64,000 nt of DNA from assembly GCA_024195585.1 (NCBI GenBank), contig SWBL01000092.1:1-64000 (forward strand). Direction: 5' to 3'. The DNA is from Aureobasidium sp. EXF-3400 (lineage: Eukaryota > Ascomycota > Dothideomycetes > Dothideales > Saccotheciaceae). The notes beneath the pieces are model-generated. The model saw only the letters and a list, made by a program, of their open reading frames with translations, was not told the origin of the DNA and ran no database searches. Position 1 is the stretch's first letter. Each line of letters starts with the position of its first letter. Below, piece after piece: positions 56,020-64,000 of this stretch. Position numbers and translations under genes: made by a program.

Positions 56020-57834
56020 TCAAGAGTATTCAGGAGACTCGGGACGAGTATCAGGGAAACCACCAGGAGGAGCAGGAACAGCAAATGTTTTGTTGTCATC
56101 AGTATTGCGGAAAGGGAAGTCATCAGTTCCATCATCGGAAAGATCGTCTGAATGGTCAGTGACACGAAGAGCCCTAGGGTACCTAGAAGTTCCCTCAGGA
56201 GTGGAAGAATCAGTTGTGTCTGTGAAGGGGTCATCAAAACCAGACGAGACGTATGCGTTGAAGCTTTCAGGAGACCAGGCAGGTTGATAATATGCGGACC
56301 GTGGATCACGGGTTGACACAGGGGAGACAATGACGACTGCAGCATCGGCTATAACCTTGTCAGTGAAGCGTTCGTAGTCACAATTGTCCTTGTTCAAGAA
56401 GTTATCGGGGTGGTTTTGGATGTCGGCAGGCAGAGTTTGCCAGAGTGCATCGGAGATCTGACCATAGTGACCGCCCTCCAGTTTTTCAGAGATCTTAGAG
56501 TTAACGGCTTCGATACGATAGTCATTCAGGCGGTTGCACTCGACAGCGTGGAGGAAAGAGTTGAAAGGGTCGGTCTCGTTGATGTTTGAAGTGAGGCGAG
56601 CGTGGCGACGAACAGCCCAATCAGCAGAGAGACGGTCGACATAGTAATCGACAGTACTTTGTGAAACACCAATCTGCTTGATCAGGTCCATTATAGTGCT
56701 ATTGGGGTTAGCCCAGATGTCCAAGATGAAGGCAGAGTGATCAATGTCGGGAGTTGAGAGCCACAACATAACCTTACCCATAAATTCGGCCCAAGCCCAG
56801 ATCTCAGAGAAGTCCAGAGAGCCTGGAGCTGCCCTGACCTCGACTGTACTTTTTGACATGCCGTTGACCAGATTCTGGAGATTGATAGCCATGCTACGAT
56901 AATTCCCATTGTCACCGATGCTGTCACGGATTGGCCAGGAGTTCAGAAGGTCTTCGACCTCGTCGCACCCGGAGATGATGTCAAGCCAGGCTTTGGGGGT
57001 TGATTTCTGCAGGTTTTCGGTGATGAAGGCACGGTTGTCCTCAGGGTCGTCCTTGATGGCCTGTTTGACAGATGAACGAATGGTTTCAAGGAATGGTCTC
57101 GAGTGAGCTCCGACCCAATCAGACTGCTTATTACCTTGGACGTACTTGTAGACAGAGTTTGATCTACGAATACCAGATATGGGACCGTTGAAGGGCGAAA
57201 TGCAGATTCTGGAAGCTGGGAAGAGCCGATCAAAGTGACGCTCAAGACAGGCAAAAACACCGACCATGCCGAGAGAGGTCTTTACAGGGGGCGGGTTCTT
57301 ACCGTTAGAAAAGTGGATGTGCAAGCCTGTGTTAGAGTTAGTAGCAACACAGTAACCGTCACCAGAGAAAGCTTCATGGATTCTCTGGATGAAAGCGCTG
57401 ATCTCGATTTGGGAGTCCCACATGAAAAGCCCACCAGTGCATGGGTATGTCTGACCGATGGGATCGGGAGTTGGTTTGCAGAAGTTCAAAACTCTTGAAA
57501 CGAGCTCGAGGTTGTAGAAGCTTGAATGCTTGGGAATATGGGCTTTCTCGTCGTCGGTAGGGTGGACTGTAGGATCGCGATGGATGGCCCAAGTAGAGAA
57601 GGCGGAAACGAAACCGTGGCTGTTGAGAGCAGCATCGACAGGCAACTGCCAAGAGTGGTCCTGGTCACAGTGAGAGCAAAGGAGGGAGACGGGCTTTTTG
57701 AGAGCCTTGGTGAAGTGGTCCCTAGGGTCGACTTTGCGTGGTGCGTAGGCCAAAAGCTCAAACTCACAACCAAATGTCATGTTCTCCAAGATGGAAGGCT
57801 GACCAGCAGCGTAATCGGCAGTGTAGAAAGACAT
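56020..57834 (-). CDS. Amidoligase-like (ATP-grasp-related, GCS fold) protein
   Basis: Resembles the putative amidoligase family of fungi and bacteria, related to glutamine synthetase/glutamate-cysteine ligase folds, which would form amide bonds on an unknown amino acid or peptide substrate. The single exon encodes about 604 aa from the ATG at 57834 (MSFYTAD); an in-frame ATG further upstream would add a basic N-terminus. Supporting signs: the early acidic metal-binding strand TFGCEFELLAY, the SFYNLELVSRVLNF segment (E in a second strand), SNTGLHIHFSNG, and RAAPGSLDFSEIWAWAEFMGKV. The last 120 residues are Pro/Ser/Asp-rich and look disordered. No neighbouring gene suggests a substrate; bacterial relatives usually sit beside a peptide or peptidase gene. 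Confidence 0.75.
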   Translation of the reverse strand: MSFYTADYAAGQPSILENMTFGCEFELLAYAPRKVDPRDHFTKALKKPVSLLCSHCDQDHSWQLPVDAALNSHGFVSAFSTWAIHRDPTVHPTDDEKAHIPKHSSFYNLELVSRVLNFCKPTPDPIGQTYPCTGGLFMWDSQIEISAFIQRIHEAFSGDGYCVATNSNTGLHIHFSNGKNPPPVKTSLGMVGVFACLERHFDRLFPASRICISPFNGPISGIRRSNSVYKYVQGNKQSDWVGAHSRPFLETIRSSVKQAIKDDPEDNRAFITENLQKSTPKAWLDIISGCDEVEDLLNSWPIRDSIGDNGNYRSMAINLQNLVNGMSKSTVEVRAAPGSLDFSEIWAWAEFMGKVMLWLSTPDIDHSAFILDIWANPNSTIMDLIKQIGVSQSTVDYYVDRLSADWAVRRHARLTSNINETDPFNSFLHAVECNRLNDYRIEAVNSKISEKLEGGHYGQISDALWQTLPADIQNHPDNFLNKDNCDYERFTDKVIADAAVVIVSPVSTRDPRSAYYQPAWSPESFNAYVSSGFDDPFTDTTDSSTPEGTSRYPRALRVTDHSDDLSDDGTDDFPFRNTDDNKTFAVPAPPGGFPDTRPESPEYS

Positions 57835-58955
57835 TGTGTGGAGTGTGAGTATGGTGTTGGTGTTTGCAGAGTTGCTGTAACACTGCTTAGGAGAAGAAAT
57901 GCAGCATTTTGTAGGAAACCTAAACAGGTGTGGTCGTATGCCATCAAAGCAATGAGACAATGGACGAGACAAAGGCATTGTAGGGATGACAAAGACCGAC
58001 TTGGAGGGCTCAAAGGAGACAAGGAGTCCTGAAAGAAGATGCAAGTCGAGACTGAAAGGAATGTATCGTAACAATGAACCTCAGCGAGAACTCCCTAGAG
58101 AAAGAGCGACCCAGTCGATGTCGGCATCAGATGATACGCGGCCAGATTACAACCCAGTAGAAGTCACAGCAGAGAAATCCGGTTGTATTGTGACTCGAAG
58201 TCGTATTAATGTGAGAACTGGGAAGTAGTCGTGTATTATTTGTGTGATAGTCCTAGTATAAATCTGCTCCAACGACCAAAGCAAAAAGCGCAATCGAAGA
58301 AGTTGTGAGAGACTCTCAGCTCTCATGTCCGACAGACACGAGGTTCGTAGTCAGCACCAGCGTACAGGTGATCTCTCATAGCCAACCGAAAAAAATGTAG
58401 AAACACCATCCTCACCCGAGTAATCGGAATCGAATTATAACTTCCAAAAAGAAAGAAACGCTGCGTATTGCACTCAAGTATCGCAAGTCGTATAGACTCG
58501 CACACAATCTTCGCACCGGCTCCCATAGAAACGCGAGCTCTTCCCTCTTAAGCCACCTGAGATGGCCAAAAAGTCAAAGACGTTCTGAAATTTCTGATGC
58601 CAGGTGCAGACGTGTCACGTCAGGCCCTCGCAGGCAGTAACTCAGAGCTTGGCCACAAGTGACCAAGATGAGTGTTTTGTGTAATTGTGAAGATTACTCC
58701 GAATTTCTCATTTGCAAAGTAAGTGACGAACAGCGAGCAATCGCAATTGTCTGTGTGGAAGCAAAGAAACGCAGCTTTGGTGAGGATGGTGCCTGGGAGA
58801 AGCGAAGAAGGTGAACGCGAGAGCGCGAAAAAGAAGTTTTGGACCCTCGAGTCCGGAGCGCCAAGCGTTTTCGCGTCATCCCCGGCCGAAGCTGCTTTGT
58901 TTAATCTACTGACGCGGATGCTTCTTTCACATGCGACATTCACATTCACTTCACA
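57835..58955. other. Divergent spacer, amidoligase-like and SNIP1 genes
   Basis: This 1.12-kb region separates two divergent start codons. The frame of the amidoligase-like gene stays open into it up to 58074. No supported gene or clear element was seen in the remainder. Confidence 0.4.
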
Positions 58956-59813
58956 ATGGGTTCAGAAGATAGAGATGACAGGAGGCGTCGCGATAGTAGA
59001 GACAGGCGCTCTGACAGACCACATGATCGTAGAAGGAGATCGGTGAGCAGAGACGACAAGGACAGAAGAGAAAGAGACAGACCAAGCCGGCGACACCATG
59101 ACGATGGCAAGGACAGAAGAAGACACCACAGCCGCTCAAGGAGTCCAAGACGGAGATACGACAAGGAACGAAGCTCACGGAAAGATGATACTTCACGATC
59201 GCCGCCGCCAAAACGCTCAAGACGCTCATACTCGAAATCGAAGTCACCACCACCCCGTCGCGCTCGTGGCCCTCTACCTTCACAACAAGATCAATTCCGC
59301 CAAGGCGACGATGCCGCTGCAGCAGAGCCCGTTGTAGAGAAGCAAAAGCCCAACTTCAACGCGACAGGCCTATTAGCCAAGGAAGCAAACACGGTAGCCG
59401 GCACAAACACAGTCCTCAAGTATCACGAGCCACCCGAGTCGCGTAAGCCATCAAGTAAAGAGCAATGGCGCATGTTCGTCTTCAAGGCCAAAGACATGAT
59501 CGACACAATACACCTGTATTCGCGCAGCTGCTGGCTCATGGGTCGCGATCAAGCCATTGTCGACTTTCAATTGGAGCACCCGAGTATCAGCAAACAGCAC
59601 GCTGTTGTTCAGTTTAGGCACATTACGAAAACGAATGAGTATGGAGACAGAATAAGCAAGGTCAAACCATATCTCATCGACCTGGACAGCGCCAACGGAA
59701 CACGACTGAACGGCGAGAAGATTGGAGGTAGTCGCTACATTGAGCTGCGAGACGGTGATGTCGTGGCCTTTGGCGACAGCGAGAGGGAGTATGTTATGAT
59801 GCTGCCAAAGTAA
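58956..59813 (+). CDS. FHA-domain splicing factor SNIP1/Pml1
   Basis: SNIP1/Pml1 is a subunit of the RES complex, which aids splicing and nuclear retention of unspliced mRNA. The single exon encodes 285 aa. Residues 1 to about 105 are an Arg/Ser/Asp-rich stretch as in SR-like proteins. The C-terminal half is a forkhead-associated domain with SCWLMGRD, HPSISKQHAVVQFR and LIDLDSANGTRLNG, containing the phosphothreonine-binding Arg, Ser and Asn residues. The intervening KPNFNATGLLAKEANT motif is the conserved lead-in of this family. It is convergent with FOL3 (132 bp apart). Confidence 0.94.
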   Translation: MGSEDRDDRRRRDSRDRRSDRPHDRRRRSVSRDDKDRRERDRPSRRHHDDGKDRRRHHSRSRSPRRRYDKERSSRKDDTSRSPPPKRSRRSYSKSKSPPPRRARGPLPSQQDQFRQGDDAAAAEPVVEKQKPNFNATGLLAKEANTVAGTNTVLKYHEPPESRKPSSKEQWRMFVFKAKDMIDTIHLYSRSCWLMGRDQAIVDFQLEHPSISKQHAVVQFRHITKTNEYGDRISKVKPYLIDLDSANGTRLNGEKIGGSRYIELRDGDVVAFGDSEREYVMMLPK

Positions 59814-59945
59814 TTCCAAGATCATCGCATCTAGCTACGCCCGAGCACGTTCAGTCTCTAATCCACTTCCATTACGTTACTAGTATTGTGTGATTCAACA
59901 TATGCAAGGTTGGCATTGCCGCGCACTTTGGAGGTGAGCGATCAG

Positions 59946-61346
59946 TTAGTTTTCACCACCTGCATCGCGCACAAGACGTAAGACGTCGCCGACAAGATAT
60001 AAACTTCCAGCGATGACAAGTAGAGCGTCCTTCTGCTCAGCCAACAGAGAAGCCTTTTTCAGAGCCGCCTTTACGTCCTTCTCCACAACCACACTTTCGC
60101 CAGGCAAAATTTTCGCAGCAGCTGCTTTGACGTCGTCCACTGCCGTCGCCGTGATCCATGGCATCCCATCAACAGGCCCGAACTCTGTGGCCACGACACC
60201 GTCTCCCGGTCTTCCTGCAAGCAGAAGCTCAAACATAGATGCCAGGTCCTTTCCTTTTGATGCAGCAAGCACCCAGACAACCGGTCGGCCACGCGCACGG
60301 CTTCGTACTGTATTCGCGAGTACGGTTGCCGATTCGACGTTGTGGGCGCCATCGAGAAGAGCTGTGACTGTGTAGTCATTAAGGGATGCAAGCTCGATAT
60401 CTTGTAGGCGGCCAGGCCAAACGACACCATGCGGTACAGCACGTAATGTGGTTGCAAGTGCCGAGAGACTTGATGTGCGTATCTCACTGCGTAGGGTTGA
60501 GGATCCACAAGCGGCTTGAGTGGTAGGTGGGGCAGGAAGACGGTTGAGTTGCTTGAGGGCTAGCCAGGTGATTGTGAATGCCATGGCGCCGTTCTGTTGA
60601 CGAGCATGTACTGCATCTGTCGTGCTAGACGCACGTGTAACATCGAAACCTGCCGTATCTTTCGAATGTAAGATTTGTGTTACGCCCGCTTTGGATGCGA
60701 GTTGAAGAATGTGTTCGGTCACGGCTTCGTCGTTCATAGCCAAAACCAGCGGTACTCCCGGCTTCATTATACCAGCTTTCTGAGTGGCTATCTCGAGCAA
60801 AGTGTTGCCGAGGAAGCCTTGATGATCCAATGCGATGGTCGAGATGGCTGTCACCAATGGTTTGGGTCTGAACTGTTGGCTTTGCTCCATCTCATCAAAC
60901 TCCGAGGTCTGACCTAGAATGTTGGTAGAGTCGAGACGACCACCCATACCAACTTCAATGACACCGATGTCCACATTCTCGAGTGTAAATATCTCAAAAG
61001 CAGTCGCTGTAAGCAATTCAAACTCTGTTGCTTGGATGTTCTCGGATAGATTGCGTGCCAGGACCTTTGCTTCAACCTGCCTGAAGATGGCCTCCGAGAT
61101 TGTTTTTTCGTCAATGGTAATGCAATCCCAGCGATCTATCAGATGTGGTGAGGTGAAGCGACCATGTTTGATGGGAGGTTTGCCAGACTCGATCCGTAGT
61201 TGAGATGCGTTATACGCTGCGAGCATGGCGGATATGTAGGCACATATTGATCCTTTTCCATTTGTTCCTGCAACGTGCAATGCTCGCCATGGCAGAGGTG
61301 TACGCGCCAAAAGGCGAAATACTCGAGCCAAACCAAGATCGATCAT
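59946..61346 (-). CDS. FOL3: Dihydrofolate synthase
   Basis: Joins glutamate to dihydropteroate in folate synthesis. The single exon encodes 466 aa. The N-terminus MIDLGLARVFRLL is typical of Fol3 rather than the longer polyglutamating Met7. Motifs are the P-loop HVAGTNGKGSICAYIS, the omega-loop region HGRFTSPHLIDRWDCITID, EVGMGGRLDSTN, and ALDHQGFLGNTLLEIATQKAGIMK with the likely carbamylated lysine. The C-terminal domain includes WPGRLQDIELASLNDYTVTALLDGAHN. All Mur-ligase landmarks are present. Folylpolyglutamate synthase is the only realistic alternative and is less likely given length and N-terminus. Confidence 0.94.
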   Translation of the reverse strand: MIDLGLARVFRLLARTPLPWRALHVAGTNGKGSICAYISAMLAAYNASQLRIESGKPPIKHGRFTSPHLIDRWDCITIDEKTISEAIFRQVEAKVLARNLSENIQATEFELLTATAFEIFTLENVDIGVIEVGMGGRLDSTNILGQTSEFDEMEQSQQFRPKPLVTAISTIALDHQGFLGNTLLEIATQKAGIMKPGVPLVLAMNDEAVTEHILQLASKAGVTQILHSKDTAGFDVTRASSTTDAVHARQQNGAMAFTITWLALKQLNRLPAPPTTQAACGSSTLRSEIRTSSLSALATTLRAVPHGVVWPGRLQDIELASLNDYTVTALLDGAHNVESATVLANTVRSRARGRPVVWVLAASKGKDLASMFELLLAGRPGDGVVATEFGPVDGMPWITATAVDDVKAAAAKILPGESVVVEKDVKAALKKASLLAEQKDALLVIAGSLYLVGDVLRLVRDAGGEN

Positions 61347-61753
61347 GATGATTAAATGCGTAGGAATAAGGACTGTTGGGGATGTCTTAAGTAGGCTGTG
61401 TTGCTATATCTGATAGTTCAGACGTAGATGTCCAATAGACTTGATGCTTAATGTTGTGCATCCATCTTCTGATCTCTGATCACGTCCGAAGTATTGCTGT
61501 GAATATTGTCAAAGGCATCGAAGCAGGTTGCAATCCACAAGACGGGAGCTAAGGAGCCGTGGACCTCTGCCTAAGTCGGATACGGAACAGGCTCAACCTA
61601 GTCTTGGCACGCGTCTTCTTGCTCTCCAAAGCTTTCGAGAATTCAAATGCTCTTTTTATCTTTGGCACAAACAACATTTTTTTATCCGACTATCTTTCTG
61701 GAAACTATACAACTTTCTAGGATCTGGAAAACATACTGGAAACTTGAGAGACT
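61347..61753. promoter_or_regulatory. Divergent promoter, FOL3 and NUFIP-like genes
   Basis: This 407-bp spacer lies between two divergent start codons. Its right part is T-rich, with a run of T at 61675-61684. No other recognisable element. Confidence 0.4.
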
Positions 61754-63373
61754 ATGGACGGCTTTTCTTTCCCACCGCCGCCTCCGCCTCCACCAAAAGC
61801 AGCATCTCCAGCACAACAGGAAGCACCTAATCAATTTAACAACAGAGGAGGACGAGGTGGTCGAGGGGGACGTGGAGGACGCGGGTCATTCAGAGGTCGA
61901 GGAGGTGCACCAGCACATAATGGTGGAAACTATCAGCACCAAAACACGAATAATTCCGGATATGGACAAAACACTGGAAATTATCAATCAGATTATGGCA
62001 GTCAACAGCAACAATACTCTCAGCAGTTCCAGAATAATCGACCATATCCGGTCCCGCAGCAGTATCAACCCTCTCAACAATACCAATCTCCACAGCAATA
62101 TCAACCTCCACCAGGATCCTATATCAACCCTGCATTTGGTAACATGCAAGCTCAAGCCTACTCTCAACCTCAAATGCCTCAATATGGGCAGCAAAATGGA
62201 CAAAACAACCAATCTTCATACGTAAACCAAGGTCATGCCAACTCACCACCTGGAAAACGTACACGAGACCAAGCTTTCGGGAACTCAAACAGAGGACATC
62301 CCATGAAGAAACCCTCCAGTGCACCAAAAGCTCAAGTCGCACCCTCAGTCCCCAGTTTCGGCACTCCTCTCCTACCACAAAAGCCTTCAGGCCCTCTTCC
62401 CTCAGAAGGCGGTCTAAAACCCCGACCTCAAACCAACCTCGGTCTAATCCCCTCAACCTCCACACACCCAGACTCAGACGTCTCAGACGTCTCAGACGAC
62501 TCAGACGCCGAAGATCTCGACGAAGAAGCAGCCCTAAGCTCTCTCCAAACCGGAGCTTTGACATTCGAATTCAACGGCGAACTATCAACTTTAGGTTCTT
62601 CAGCAGATATAGCTGAGTGGATAGAAGAGCGCAGAAAGAAATGGCCGAGTAAACGCAGAGTGGAAGAAAAAGAACTAGAGGTGCAGGAAAGAATGCAAGA
62701 GCGTAGACGTATTGAGCAAGAGACTAGAGCTGCTATTGCTGTTGCGTCGGGGGGTGAGTATCAAGCTGTGGAGAGGAGGGATGTGAGGCAGCAGAGGGTG
62801 AGGAGACCTGATGTTGAGGGATCAGCGAGATATGATGGAGATGCGATGATGGAAGATGTTGTTGATAAGGAACATCCTCGAGAAACAACCGCCCACACAG
62901 CACAACAAATCGATCAAGCAGCAACACAACAACTCGACCACACCAACGACACCCTACCAACCGACCACCTCTCAGATTCAGACAGTGATGCACCCCCCGA
63001 ACAAACCTCCACAAAACCACTCCAACCCCTGCGCATCCCTCCCCCTGCCCCAACCACCTCCACAAAACTCCCTTCCTCTGCCGACCAAAAACCCTGCATT
63101 TCATTTGTCAACCAAGGCCGCTGCAAATTTGGCAACAAATGCAGATATAAACATGATGTCTCCTCTCAACAAGAAAAGGGAAAGAGAAAGACATTGTTTC
63201 AACGAGTAAGTCACTACGAGATGGGGAGAGAGAAAAAGGAGAATTATGCTAATACGGTGGTGTGAAAATAGCTTGTTGAGCAGGAAATGGAGGAGGAGAA
63301 TAGACTTGCGTTGCAGGCTATCAAGTATCTTGGTGGTGTTGGGTTTTTTTCTAAGCACAAGGAAACTGCTTGA
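61754..63373 (+). CDS. NUFIP-like RNA-binding protein with CCCH zinc finger
   Basis: Similar in layout to fungal NUFIP-family proteins, which act in box C/D snoRNP assembly. Exons 61754-63205 and 63272-63373 (66-bp intron GTAAGT..ATAG) give about 517 aa. Order: poly-Pro N-terminus, an RGG-rich tract (about 30-55), a long Gln/Tyr/Pro low-complexity region, an acidic repeat of SDVSDVSDDSD, then the conserved block IAEWIEERRKKWPSKRRVEE typical of NUFIP proteins, and finally a CCCH zinc finger (C-x8-C-x5-C-x3-H in CISFVNQGRCKFGNKCRYKH). The short last exon adds LVEQEMEEENRLALQAIKYL and the tail FFSKHKETA. The splice removes a frame that would otherwise end at once. Confidence 0.85.
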
Positions 63374-63902
63374 GATTTGACGACGTGTCATTGCATATGC
63401 GTGGATCTGGAGCGGCGATGAGGGAAGGAGAACACAGTTGTGGAAGCGATATATGGTCTTACTTGTGCCTTGTTATCTGATGCACTACTTGGTCTATCAT
63501 ATGATGAAGGTGTGGAGTGTTAACTAGCCGGCTTTCTCCTTCCCTTGATACCCCTTGTTCTCTTAGTCTTTATACCTCTTCGTGGGTGTTGCTGAGTACT
63601 CTTGATACAAAAGCGGATGTGTCACGCTATGGGAGAGAAATACTCTGCAAGCAGTATCTCACGAAACTCCCAATGCGCTCCACTCGCTACACACGTGAGA
63701 AGAAAGAAGAGACTCTGCAAGCAGGTTCTAACGAATGATTTGACGTCGCTTTCACAACGAAAGACTACGCCACACTAAAGTGCAGCCGACCAGAACAGCA
63801 GTCTCATACACGACGCGTCTTTCAAACGAGTGAACCAACAGAATCTCTTGCAACATTTTACATTCAAATGATATTCCCCATATCTGCGGCCTGATACCTC
63901 TG
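63374..63902. other. Spacer between convergent genes
   Basis: These 529 bp separate the NUFIP-like stop from the stop of the partial gene at the right edge. Two imperfect copies of a CTCTGCAAGCAG-like segment near 63641 and 63712 are noted; nothing else was recognised. Confidence 0.35.
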
Positions 63903-64000
63903 CTAAGCCCATCCACCCCCCTTCCCGCCAAACCCACTACTCTCCTCCACCGGCTTCCTATTGCCTCCCCTCTGACTCTTCTGCTGCGCCGCCTCATGCT
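63903..64000 (-). CDS. C-terminal end of a gene cut by the window edge
   Basis: Read on the minus strand, an open frame enters from the right edge and stops at TAG (63903-63905). It ends GGNRKPVEESSGFGGKGGGWA, preceded by HEAAQQKSQR. The Gly/Lys-rich tail looks like a real protein terminus, but only about 32 codons are visible and the family cannot be named. Confidence 0.4.
   Translation of the reverse strand, partial: HEAAQQKSQRGGNRKPVEESSGFGGKGGGWA

Noticed and set aside
1..64000. tRNA genes, transposons, CRISPR arrays, bacterial operons
   Set aside because: No cloverleaf with A and B boxes, no terminal repeats with transposase, and no regularly spaced repeats were recognised by eye; the gene structures are eukaryotic.

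Overview
The window is eukaryotic, from a filamentous or yeast-like ascomycete. Most genes carry one to four introns of about 50-130 bp with GT..AG borders and CTGAC/CTAAC-like branch points, and intergenic spacers run from a few hundred bp to 1.7 kb. The gene set (alpha-1,3-glucan synthase, GH49 glucanase, fusarinine-type siderophore genes, SNIP1/Pml1, Sen54, fungal amidoligase) suggests a dothideomycete, possibly a black yeast such as Aureobasidium. That genus guess is inference from gene content. No rRNA, tRNA, CRISPR array or transposon was recognised.

Region 1 (1-17.1 kb) concerns polysaccharide and cell surface. It holds an MCT-type MFS transporter, a secreted GH49 dextranase/isopullulanase-type enzyme, a complete five-exon alpha-1,3-glucan synthase divergent from it, and a large Ser/Thr-rich secreted protein with two potential Kex2 sites.

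Region 2 (17.5-42.6 kb) is the highlight: a contiguous eight-gene siderophore locus. It contains a SidD/NPS6-type fusarinine synthetase, a SidF-type acyltransferase, a truncated SidC-like adenylation-domain protein with eroded core motifs, a SidI-type acyl-CoA ligase, a divergent SidA-like monooxygenase, a SidJ-type siderophore hydrolase, a MirB-type siderophore MFS transporter and a SitT-type ABC transporter. SidI and SidF would supply the acyl group and load it on hydroxyornithine, SidD would join the units, the transporters would move the siderophore or related compounds, and SidJ would hydrolyse it inside the cell. Both SidF and SidI end in the peroxisomal signal AKL. The promoters hold ten exact matches to the iron-responsive GATA consensus ATCWGATAA and four copies of a second 12-mer, ATCTGATTAGAT; one of those copies and one related site abut a CCAAT box.

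Region 3 (43.6-64 kb) is mainly housekeeping: a MET2-family alpha/beta hydrolase, a Rogdi/Rav2 homologue, a zinc-less MDR oxidoreductase, phosphoserine aminotransferase, an SGT1/ecdysoneless protein, an unknown secreted protein, tRNA-splicing endonuclease subunit Sen54, an amidoligase-like protein, SNIP1/Pml1, dihydrofolate synthase, a NUFIP-like CCCH zinc-finger protein, and the C-terminus of one gene cut by the right edge.

Splice sites were placed by eye from consensus borders, reading frame and continuity of family motifs; none has transcript support here. Comparisons with named Aspergillus proteins are from memory of those families.
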